Positions 54,311-64,000 of a DNA stretch of 64,000 nt are shown one piece after another. A program made the position numbers and the translations under genes. The DNA comes from Blastobasis lacticolella (taxonomy: Eukaryota > Arthropoda > Insecta > Lepidoptera > Blastobasidae). The DNA is taken from positions 14,773,428 through 14,837,427 of the forward strand of contig LR990049.1 of the NCBI GenBank assembly GCA_905147135.1, read 5' to 3'. The notes below the pieces were generated by a model. It had not been told where the DNA came from. It did not search any database and worked only from the letters and a program-made list of their open reading frames with translations. Each line of letters opens with the position of its first letter. Positions within the stretch are counted from its first letter, which is position 1.

Positions 54311-55640
54311 AGAATGTGGTAAACTTCAAGTTCGGCATAGGAATGGTAATGACAGTGACAGACAGCAAGGTATGTATGGGTATATCTATAGATAGTGGTT
54401 CTATTGTTATATTTTTCGAGAATAGTTTTCGTTTTCGCGTTGATATTGTTTCGTTATAGAGAGCTTTTCCCAAAGACGATTGATTGACGACATCGCTATA
54501 GGTCGACAACTTAACTGGTGTATCGCCTGCGGTATGAGGGGTCAGAATGGGTGACGTGAAAATTAGGTTTTTCGTCTCGGGATATTATACTTAATCTTGT
54601 GACAAGTTCGGGCATAATCTCGTGTGCATTCTTTTTCCGAGGAACGTCATCAACTGACGTTTCGCGGAAGAAAATGCTCACTGCCCCGCGCCCCGCACCC
54701 CGCGTTCATGCACGAAAAGTCACCCTCCCACCTACCTCACCTACCGCAGGCGATATACCAGTTAAGTTGTCGACCTATAGTAATTGTGCTCAAATGAAAA
54801 TACAAATAAAGTTAGCTAATAGCATCATTACACAATTAACTATGATTGTTTTAATTACAGCTATATATCATATTTATTTTCTCCACGTATTGTAATCCTG
54901 AGGGTCATAATTCCGCTTTCGGAAATTTTAATTGACCATTTTATGCCATTCGTATGTATTTATTGGCCTCATGATGTATGGCGAAACTTGGTGCCTTTAT
55001 AGCAGATATTATCGAACCATCCACTTCGCCCACTACTTTTCGTCAACTTTGTCAGTAACTCTACGTGGCTTTTGGTTTTGTCGTTCATTTCTGTATATGT
55101 TCATTCCACCGTTTTATCTGAAGGAAATGAAGACTTGGCCAAAAGACAGAGAGCGTGGTTGGTAAGTCGGAGACTACGGAGGCGGCACACTAGACCTGAA
55201 AAAATTTCCTACAGGCTATATTGAATGCGCTGATCTGATATTACTTAGCTCAAAACTCAGAGTTCTTCTACTTCTTCAACTTCAAATAAACTCAAACTTC
55301 AGAGAAAATATACCCGAACAGAAAAAAAAGATACTTGTACAGTGAAACTAAGTTTTGTAATAAGTATAACGATTAGCAGCCCAATGGAAACGCAGCGGAA
55401 CGGTTAATCGAGGCTCACGCGCATGCGCTAGCTTGTATTGTATGTTACTATGAATAAAACAAGAGACGCACTCGTTGTGCAACCGGGCTAGGTAAAGCGG
55501 CATGCGTTCGAATGGGTATAATTAATAAGTAATTTACAAACAAAAATTAAAGTTATTTTTGTAATTCTATTAGAGTGCGTCCAGAATCCAAATCTGGCAA
55601 ATGCGCCACTTTTGTTCAATCAGATTTTACATGGTTATTG
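54310..55640. other. No gene recognised
   Basis: AT-rich DNA; a C-rich short patch at 54680-54740 (CCGCGCCCCGCACCCCGCG) is the only compositional oddity. Confidence 0.5.
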
Positions 55641-55649
55641 AAAAGGCCA

Positions 55650-55760
55650 GGCGCCGGTGACCGAGTGATTAAGATAGCCGACTCATAAGCGACAGGAGCA
55701 AGATGGCAGGAGCGACTGCCATCCGACCTCCGGGACCCCGCTACCAGACGAACCTAACCC
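55650..55760 (+). mobile_element. tRNA-headed SINE, family B copy 5 (internally deleted)
   Basis: Box A-like TGACCGAGTGATTAAG and anticodon-arm region (GACTCATAAGCGA) join directly to a body segment (GGCAGGAGCGACTGCCATCC). Box B and the 5' body are missing, a large internal deletion. Confidence 0.65.
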
Positions 55761-55899
55761 GATTCTAACCGGAAGTTAGATACACTTACTATTAGAACAT
55801 TGACTTATGATTCCTTTTAAGGATGCTCGGGATAATATAAAGTTCAAAAAGTCTAGAATTCTGTATCGATGTTATCCCGGGAAAATATAATTCATCATC

Positions 55900-57060
55900 A
55901 TATTAAAGTGACTCAATGTCCAAGTGTCTATATGGATTTGCAACTACCACCTGTGAAATTTCATCGTGGTCGGACCGATTAATGTTTAGCAACAAACGCA
56001 TGTTGTATACAATAAGAAATTCACTTGCGATTAGACTGTTTAACCATCGTAGGCGCTCGTGAATGAGATTCGTGACAATAAAGACAATGTGGGTAAAACA
56101 GAAACTACAATCGCGACCTCGCATACAATTGATATACCTAATTGCAATTAGACAGAGATCATTATGTAGCTGGTCAAATCCTCTTATGAAATTCGGTTAC
56201 CAGAGTAACATAGACGGCATCTCTTGGTAGGAAATTAAAAGTGTCTCATAGTTTTATTACGACTACAATGCCTTCATCAATTTGGAACATCTTGATCTCG
56301 ATAAAGATAAATGGGCTTCGGAATTAGATTGTGTTTATTTTTTTGTTTTGGGATGGTAATTTTATAAAAGATTACTTATTATCTGAGCTTTTTCGGACAG
56401 TGTACCTTTCTGCGCGCGTTGATGTCTTTTGTATAGAATATTTGATTACCTTACTACCTAATATTAGAACGGTGGAGGTTTTTAGATTTCATTACTTACG
56501 TATATTAAATTAATCTACAATACTCGATGACACAGGATTATGCTGATGCTGTTCATCAAAATCTTCGCAAACGAAATCGTGGACGAAAGCTAATACAAAT
56601 TAAGAAACAGAATTTAATTTATGTATGTTATTTTTATTAATAATAGAGTGTTGTAATAAATGTATTCTAGATTAATTAGTTAATCGTTTAAGATTACAAA
56701 AATAAAATAAAGTAATTAAGTTTGTAGATCTTAACAATGTCGGCCAAAAATGTTAGAAAACTCGTATAAATTGTTTGTCCATGAAGTTCGTACGCATGAG
56801 TGCCTACAAAGCATCCTGAACGGTTGTTGTGAATTCCGATTACCTACATCGATATAGGTGTTATGTTTAGACTGTTATTACTTAATTGCACTCTACCAAT
56901 TGATATGTCTTCAATTCAATTTTATGCCCGATTTCACCGATTCCGATGTTTTAGATTCCGATTTTAATGTTGTATATTTTACATTCTCCTCTGGTAGGTA
57001 CTGCTAGTGCACAATTATGGTTTCTCACGCCAGCATCGGCGTGTGCACATTGACAGATGA
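55900..57060. other. No gene recognised
   Basis: No RNA gene, domain or full repeat seen. The frame at 56331-56513 is short and low-complexity. Confidence 0.5.
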
Positions 57061-57062
57061 AT

Positions 57063-57240
57063 CATCATAATCATATCAGCCGTAAGACACATGCTGCTGA
57101 GCATAGCCCTCGCCTAGAGATCTGCACAAAGGCCGGTCTTGTGCCTTCTGCATCCACCTGGTACCTGCAATCTTTACCAGGTCGTCTATCCACCTAAGGG
57201 GAGTTCTACCTACGCTGCGTCTTGCTGACAGATGCTTCAC
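57063..57240 (-). pseudogene. RTE-clade LINE 3' remnant
   Basis: Minus-strand frame RRSVGRTPLRWIDDLVKIAG, TRWMQKAQDRPLCRSLGEGY, AQQH ends at a stop near 57076 and a TGATTATGATGATT tail. GRxxxRWxDD and W.Q.AQDR...LGE are RTE signatures. 5'-truncated. Confidence 0.75.
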
Positions 57241-57409
57241 CCTACTTGTATTAAAAAACAGAGGCGACTCGACAAAAGGACATATTTTGCAGTGAAGATA
57301 GTTAATTGACAATTATAAGCGTTTGACAATCATATGGAACTCAACTTAAGTGGTTGCCAATACGTCGACGCAGGGATGTGCATATTATAAATATAATAAA
57401 AAGAATAAT

Positions 57410-57673
57410 AATAATAGTGGACAAATTTACACAGCGCCATCTAGCCCCAAACTAAGCAAAGCTTGCACTATGGGTGCTAGATAACTGATATACTACATAT
57501 ATACTTTTTTTTAAATACATGCTTATTATACATAGAACACCCAGACCCGTAACAGAAATTAAAATTCATCATTAATTTCTAGTTCTGCCCGGCCGGGAAT
57601 CGAACCCGGGACCTCTTGCGGGACACACCGGCTTGTTGTTGGATGTTGACCACTGAACCACTCAGGTCGTCTA
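57410..57673 (-). mobile_element. tRNA-headed SINE, family C
   Basis: On the minus strand the head has box A TGAGTGGTTCAGTGG and box B GGTTCGATTCC within GTCCCGGGTTCGATTCCCGG, closing near 57665. The 3' body has GTTCTATGTATAATAAGCAT and GGGGCTAGATGGCGCTGTGT. The head differs from family B, so an independent SINE. A true tRNA is unlikely: the anticodon arm does not fold properly. Confidence 0.7.
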
Positions 57674-57699
57674 TATTCTCAGCACATTATATAATATAC

Positions 57700-58155
57700 T
57701 TAAAAATCCTTTGGCTCCTCAGTACCTCCGTGAGCGCTTTGAGTATCTGGTGCCCAAGGATTAGCCTACTCGTTCCATCAGATCCCTTCTCCTAAAGATC
57801 CCGTCCCACACCTCAAGCCGCTACGGCGGTTCCTTCACTGTACACTCTTGTGCGTTTATGGAACTCCATACCACCTTACATCCGTGCTAGTCCTTCACTG
57901 ATTACATTTAAAAGGAATTTAAAAGAGCATTATCTCTCTCACTAATATACAGTTATAGTACGTATATATTTATAGTATTTATTTGGTTTACTTGTGTGCA
58001 CTTTCTATGCCTAAATGCTGACTTACAGGTTCTTTGACTCCAAGGTTTGCTAGTAGAAAACTCAACTGTTGAGTTAAGCTCGCCTTTGTACTTAAGTTAC
58101 CTTCTGTAAAATTGTATTTTATTATTTTTGTGTACAATAAAGAATAAGAATGGCA
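57700..58155 (+). pseudogene. LINE 3' end (RT C-terminus plus 3' UTR)
   Basis: RLWNSIPPYIRASPSLITFK then RNLKEHYLSH ends at TAA 57943-57945. The upstream PQYLRERFEYLVPKD is in a broken frame. The 3' UTR ends GTGTACAATAAAGAATAAGAAT with polyadenylation-like AATAAA. Jockey/CR1-like group; exact clade uncertain. Confidence 0.7.
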
Positions 58156-58573
58156 TATGGTCCTATCGATATACGCTATAGGACAACTTACTATTACTGT
58201 CTCGCGGTTCCAATAAAAGATTAATATGAATGAACGGCTCTTGGTTACTAGCACACGACGTCTGACTAAAACTCATACTAATAACACTAGGCTTTCAATG
58301 TTTTATTTCAAAACGTTCTGCCGTTTGCAACTCGATGGACCATAACAAACGAATTAATAAAGTCCGTAGATAATTACGATGCAAATCCAATAAAACGGTT
58401 CGTGAATGAAACCTCTTCACTTTACGATTACTTTTACTGTGTGTTATTGCTAAAGACAAATACCTATAGAATCAATAAGATCGCTAAAAATACACTAACC
58501 CATGCTATTTAGAAATTGAAATATAAATCTTTATTTGCCTACAAATTAACAGATTTTTGTAATAATGTATGTT

Positions 58574-58890
58574 ACGTACGAGGCCGTTTTCCGCCTTGCC
58601 CATGGTCTAGGATTTGGCAAATCAGCTAACTATAGTGGAAGGACTGCCACCTGTACTCCGTTACCCTGCTACCAGGGAAACCTGATCAGATTTGATCATG
58701 GGTACATATTCAGTTGCCTGAATGTGCCGTGTTCATAACGATATTTTCCCTCACCGTAAGAGCATCGGTTAGCACTCAACTAATGTACATAACTCAGAGA
58801 AGAGTCATTGGTACATAGCCACAGTGGGATTCGAACCCGGTACCTTTCGCTTACGAGTCAAATACCTTAACCACTCGGCCACCGGCGCTC
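58574..58890 (-). mobile_element. tRNA-headed SINE, family B copy 6
   Basis: Inverted near-full copy. Right end CCACTCGGCCACCGGCGCTC is the reversed box A; GGGATTCGAACCCGGTACCT is the reversed box B region. The distal 3' end (left) is shortened. Confidence 0.85.
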
Positions 58891-59216
58891 CTTTCCTTCC
58901 TTTAATACAACAGTTTCTTATAGACAAAATGGTCTGTGGCGTATGGGTGAAGGTGAACCCGCTAGTATTCTGTCATGGCCAGACTTAAGACTAAAATCAC
59001 CAAGTAGGTCGTTACAATTAAGTTATGTATGTTACAAATTAAATTAAAATTACTTAAATACTTTTGTCGAGATAATTAGCTCATTGAACATCACAAGAAA
59101 CTGTGGTCTTTGCCTTCAATACAGTAACCCGTGAATACTTCAGCAGCAGCCGTTTTGCACATTCCTTGCGAAATGAGGGAGAAGCTTGAGGGATAGGGGA
59201 ACACTTCGTGAGGCAA

Positions 59217-59400
59217 CCTGGCACGTTCAGGCGACTGAATATGTAACCGAGATTCAATCTGCTCAGGTTACACCTGTTAACCTGTTAACAGGGTCTCGGA
59301 GCTAGGATAGTAGGCGCTCTACTATTAATCCTGGAGCATTTTCAAGCCGGACCCTAAATACCCTAAATAGACCCGGAATATAAACGCCAAGACGATTATT
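59217..59400 (+). mobile_element. tRNA-headed SINE, family B copy 7 (3' part)
   Basis: Starts in the body (CACGTTCAGGCGACTGAATA) and ends GGAATATAAACGCCAAGACG. The head is absent. CCTGTTAACCTGTTAACAGG is a small local duplication within it. Confidence 0.65.
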
Positions 59401-59404
59401 ATAA

Positions 59405-60890
59405 TAAGACCTTAAACTAAACACTTATCAAACAAAAATACAAATGATAATGAAGTTGTTAAAACTCCGTTCTATTTATAAATACATTATGTCTAACACA
59501 CCATGTGCTAATGATACCTTTAAATCATTATTTATCAGCCGGATCTGTCGTTGGCTGATTATAGATACGTCGATATAATTATATAATAGCTCGGTAATTG
59601 ATTAGAGATATCCGTTGCGGTATTATGCCCACTTCTCTCATATGGCGTGAACGTTATTTGTTTATTTAATTATGATTAATTGATTATTATGTGACTTTAA
59701 TTTGAATTGTAAAACTGTGAAATGATCTAATAAATAAATAAATAATAAATAAATCATATTAGAGATCACATAGTTAACGGTTAGTTTGCTTTGGCGCTAA
59801 TGCTGATGCTGCTACTATGACGATTATTAATTATATACACTTTTTTATCGTAAGAAGATTATTTCATTAAACAATTGCACTTCCCGTCAAGCATATTCCA
59901 ACGAAGTGGTATGATAAAGTGAATTTACTAACAATATGCTCTACTACTATGATTGCAAAGTTGGTAATTCATTTCCATCGTTTTAGTTTTCATATACAGC
60001 TAAAAATATTGCATAATCTAAAAGTACGCCTAACCATTTGATTGCGAAGAAACAAGTTACGAACTTCGCGAATCGACAACGCCCATAGAAATATTTGAAC
60101 GGTCTCAATATCTCCTTCTGTACCACGGCCACAATGTAAACAGATGTAAATGTCAACATATCAGTTATATAACGTGAATAAGAATCAGGTATTATTGACA
60201 GGTGGTCACCGACATCGATTAGTTGCTAAATGCGCACATTAAAGTTTTATTACCTTTCGCGATGCTTAATCAGGCGCCGGCGCCGTGCTGACAGCTAGTT
60301 TAGTGTTATATCTCTGCAGTAATGAGAATGGGTGCGCAGGCGCAGGTAGGATACAATTTTTCGTCAAAAAATACTACTGTGGATATGAGTTCCTAGCTGG
60401 TGGAAACAGGGATTTGGGGCAATTATATTTATTTCACGGGAGTTGTATTTACTACGCAAATAATATAATGACTAAGGTAGGAGGTGTCATGTCCGAGAGC
60501 TGTTCTTACAGACTCTTACTTGGTTACTGATTGTTGCATCATATCGCAGAGTATAGACACAGATACTTTAAGCCCTTCAATAAATCTTGTCTATTGTTGA
60601 TTTTGTCTACAGTGTCTAGTGTTGAACTGCATGCATTGCCACAATTATCGCATCGCATTCATAGGACCGTGGTATGGGTAGCTCAATTTTCTAGCAATTA
60701 ACCTGATGGGACCGGTTTCTATTACACTACCCAGTTAGGTCCGCAGCCGTCTAATAATTCACGGTATGTGCTCGCCATCTAATGGTTGGCCGTTTGCAGG
60801 CTCGAGGCGAGAGACGTTATTCGAGGAATGTTCACTGAACACACGTTATGTGAACTGTCAGTTCAGTGTAACGTTTAATAGATTAGATTT
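59405..60890. other. No gene recognised
   Basis: AT-rich; a TAAATAAATAAATAATAAATAAATCA run at 59728-59753 looks like a LINE-type tail without a recognisable body. The frame at 60285-60530 has no domain. Confidence 0.5.
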
Positions 60891-60899
60891 CCAACAAGT

Positions 60900-61625
60900 T
60901 CATTATATTCATTGTCCCAAGTTTTGACTGTTAGACAAATCTATATTTTTCGCACCATTATTCGTCGACATTCACATAATCGCCCTAAAATCGATAATAG
61001 CAAACGAAATACCAGAAATATCTGTGTAGTAGATTCTCATAAAACCACGTTCGCCTCTCGTCAGTACTACATAATTAACTCAGTTCTCTACAATAAAGTA
61101 AACAAAATCCTCAATATCAATTCCCTAACAAAATATGAAATCAAAAAGAAGACCCAAGATTGGCTACAAAAGTTAACTTATATGGAAACCGAAGAATTGC
61201 TAACGTGTTGATCGAGCATCTTCAACTAACCTACCTGTACATAAGAACACTTACAGACACACATACGCATACACACAGACGCACACACACACACGCGCAC
61301 ACACACACACACGCACACACACACGCATACACACACACGCACACAAACACGCACACACAAACATATATATATATATATATATAAATACTTATTATATAGT
61401 CGGAATTTCAGCTGAAGTGGATAGAATATGTATTGGAACCTAATACGCACGGGCTTTCACTGATTCCTAAAATACAGGTATATCCTAGTTTAGGAATCAG
61501 AATATCCTGGTCTTATGTTAAAACCTTATAGCGTTCTTCCAACGAATGAATATATTTCAGATTAGCATAAGAAAAATGTATACTCTATTTGGTAAATAAA
61601 GAATTTATTATTTATTATTTATTTA
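60900..61625 (+). pseudogene. Jockey-like LINE 3' end with microsatellite in its UTR
   Basis: The frame 60912-61211 (RRHSHNRPKIDNSKRNTRNI, later NSVLYNKVNKILNINSLTKY, WLQKLTYME) has the layout of LINE RT C-termini (HSHNTRNK..., KxYNKxP, FKKxLKxxL). It ends at TGA 61209. The following UTR contains the CA/TA microsatellite and ends in GGTAAATAAAGAATTTATTA, a polyadenylation-like tail. Confidence 0.55.
61255..61384. repeat. Compound (CA)n-(TA)n microsatellite
   Basis: About 105 bp of interrupted CA (CACACA with CGCA and CATA variants) followed by about nine TA units. Frames called across it on either strand are artefacts of the repeat. Confidence 0.95.
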
Positions 61626-61629
61626 TAGA

Positions 61630-62725
61630 TCAGATATCTAGACTACCTTTGGTCAGCGACTGTAAAATGTAAAATGCAGTTGTTTCCGTGGGAACACATT
61701 GAACTTCGGGATAAGTTGGGTATGACCTTTAGATGTGCGTTATCCTGGGTTTATATGTTTGAAACTACTCGCATCCATTCTTTCTCACTCGTGGTAAGTT
61801 GCTAGGGATAGAAAAGACAGGCATTAGAAGGCGATCAAAAATAGGACTCCTGGGCGACAGCTGTACAAAATTTCATCAGAATCAGGTTAGTATCCAAACA
61901 CTCATCCTCACAAACTTTCACATTATAATATTAGTTGATGTGTAATATGGATTGATGGGATTCCGTTATTTTATAGAAAGCCGACCACTAACCTTTACAA
62001 AAAGAACGCATCGTCTTCCAATCGAAATGGATTGTTCGTGAGTAATCTTTATCGATTACTACCTGAAATCATTACTTGCGTACAGACAATGTTGCCTAAT
62101 ATTAATAGGTATTTCCTCATTGGTTACCAACTAATTGTAGTGCTTTCACAATGCGTGCTAAAGCTGCGTATCAACACGCTACAGGTCTACTAAAAAAGAG
62201 GGCAATAGAATTCCGTTAACAATAAATTGTGTGCTTTAAATTATCATGATAATGTGTTACTTGACATCTTATTTTGATGTTACGCGGAAACATCAGTGTA
62301 TGAAATGGACGACAATGTCAGAAGTCACACGCTTAATCGTGCCGCGGTCCAGATAGAGACCGAGGTGTTACCGAAATTGCGCAAGCTGTTATGCGCGGGC
62401 GCAGAGGCGTGGTCTCGGTCATCATTTTCTTCACTATAATTTAATATTTATTATAATTTTTAATTAAGTATTATATTATTATATTATCTATTGTATACAA
62501 ACTTAATTAGATACATCAAACGAAAATTAGTTCAATGGCGAACTTATCTCTATAAGAGATTTCCACCCGCTAACTACAGTTGGTGTGAAGCAAATTGTAT
62601 AGCGGGACAGGCAAAGCATACAAAGCTAGAACATAATTAAACTGATAGGTAGACGAAAGAGAAGTGCAAACTAGCTAAATTCAGTAAAACCCACCATTGA
62701 TTGAACGCACAACGGCTAAATTACA
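61630..62725. other. No gene recognised
   Basis: No domain or RNA gene; a GC-rich patch at 62335-62415 (GTGCCGCGGTCCAGATAGAG, GCGCGGGCGCAGAGGCG) may be an old repeat fragment. Confidence 0.45.
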
Positions 62726-62731
62726 CTCGTT

Positions 62732-63086
62732 TAGAGTGTCGGCGCTCTAACGGCTTTCGGGTCGGATTCGTAAGCGAGGTACCGAGTTCGATCCCCAGTA
62801 CCGCCCTGTACCAATTACCTTTTTCTGAGTTATGTAAATTAGTTGAACACTAACCGATTCTCTCAATGAGAGGGAACACATCGTGTGACACCCAACTAAA
62901 TGTGAAACCATGATCCAATTTGGTCTGGTTGCCTTGTTAACAGGGTCACTGTGGTTAGATGGTGGTTGTGGCTGGTAGTGGATGTGGTTCTCCTGTTATC
63001 ACCTCATCTGCAAAATGCTGGATCATGGTCAAGGCGGACCCCGGGCCCTCGTGCGCGGCCGGAATATTGACAGCAAGATGATTTTA
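62732..63086 (+). mobile_element. tRNA-headed SINE, family B copy 8
   Basis: Head GTGTCGGCGCTCTAACGGCT with a damaged box A, box B GAGTTCGATCCC, body TTTTTCTGAGTTATGTAAAT and 3' end AATATTGACAGCAAGATGAT. Nearly full length but diverged in the head. Confidence 0.75.
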
Positions 63087-63354
63087 TTTTAATTTTACTC
63101 TCGTTTAGTTTTTACATCGGTTAATTTATCCGAAAATACAGCAAACATTAAAAACTAAAGATATGAACAGGAAACGTGTTAAATTCCGATTTCCTTCTCA
63201 AAAAGCGGAGACAGCAAAAATGTACATGATTTAAAGTAATTAATAATGTAGTGTTTGTGTGTGTGTGTTACCATTTCGGTCTGCTAATAAGCCACTGCTA
63301 GCTGCTGCTAGTCGGGAAAAAATAGAATATGAAACGTTATTTTAGTTTTCTGTG

Positions 63355-63425
63355 TGTAGGCAAACGAGCGAGACGATTAACTGATGGGAAGTGATTACCA
63401 CCGTCCTTGGACAGCAACACCAGGA
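63355..63425 (+). repeat. Short interspersed repeat, family D copy 4
   Basis: GGCAAACGAGCGAGACGATT, ACTGATGGGAAGTGATTACC, ACCGTCCTTGGACAGCAACA. Diverged copy; the rest of the window to 64000 shows nothing recognisable. Confidence 0.6.
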
Positions 63426-64000
63426 CTACTTACTACATTCTAAAAATCAAATACAATATTGCGTTCATTATCCCCTCAATAGAAGCGCGCGGATGTTATC
63501 TGTTGCGGTTTCCGCTGCAGCGTTGACGTGACCACTCTACTTGTCAATTAGATATCCTTTCGTTGTGATATCAAAAACATAATTTGCGTAATATTTTCTT
63601 TATAAAAATAAACGTAACATAATGTTTTAAACTAAACGTCATAAGTAATAAAGAGTAAAGTGTCACTTGAAAGAGTGGAACAGCTCCGTATAGTTGCAGA
63701 TTTCGACAATGCAATTTTCATTGATATAACCTATACTCGTTACTGTAATTTAACAGTCCAAGTCATTGCATACGCTCAATTAAACATCATTTATAATATT
63801 ACATAAATTCCGGGAAGTTCCAATAGATTAAATCTTTGGCAGACCTTCCGGAAAATAATTACCTAATTAATTGGGCTTGATTCATTGTGCGCAAATAACC
63901 TTTACTTGCATCTAAATGTCTACTATATTGTGTATTTTATTACACGCTTTATGATCAATACTAAATATTAAAGATATAGTTTTTTTATATGATCAATTTA

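Noticed and set aside
57586..57672. Functional tRNA gene on the minus strand
   Set aside because: Box A and B are good but the anticodon arm does not fold, and a SINE body follows.
61160..61450. His/Thr-rich and Cys/Val-rich ORFs
   Set aside because: Direct translation of the CA/TG microsatellite.

Overview
This window is eukaryotic, almost certainly insect and most likely lepidopteran (moth or butterfly). The sequence is AT-rich, the exons have GT-AG introns, and many copies of repeats typical of lepidopteran genomes are scattered through it: tRNA-headed SINEs, RTE-clade LINE tails ending in GATGATGA, and Helitron ends with a CTAG terminus beside a short hairpin. There are no bacterial features.

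The one convincing host gene lies on the minus strand between 47753 and 27052. Nine exons with consistent splice phases encode the N-terminal ~1033 residues of a type II membrane protein: a ~217-residue cytoplasmic tail, one transmembrane helix, a long low-complexity stalk, a ten-cysteine Frizzled domain, two LDL-receptor class A repeats, a Pro/Ala/Met-rich linker and a third LDL-A repeat. This is the order expected of an insect Corin-type transmembrane serine protease. The scavenger-receptor and protease domains are not seen here, so the gene either continues beyond the window through a very long intron or ends early at a TAG that overlaps its last donor. Exons 6 and 7 are flanked by partial tandem copies of themselves that carry splice sites.

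Region by region (+ coordinates). 1-3498: the 5' part of a minus-strand R4/Dong-like LINE with an open reading frame running off the edge, and a candidate HDV-like ribozyme fold at its 5' end. It lies in the (TAA)n tail of an older LINE (3505-3962). 4045-12744: repeat-rich DNA without host genes. 12745-26267: a 13.5-kb LTR element with two near-identical 5,262-bp LTRs (TG...CA ends), a 2,991-bp non-coding interior and a 4-bp target duplication (CTAC); it looks like a LARD (large retrotransposon derivative). 27052-47753: the Corin-like gene with TE-laden introns. 47754-64000: upstream intergenic DNA with a promoter-like GC-rich patch near 48.5 kb, SINEs, LINE 3' ends and a CA/TA microsatellite.

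The strongest candidates for something little described are (a) the giant-LTR element, whose LTRs carry a TATA box, a 57-nt intron-like segment, a spliceable small ORF and several tandem arrays, and (b) the ribozyme-like double pseudoknot whose predicted cleavage point falls where the R4/Dong-like element meets its TAA target.
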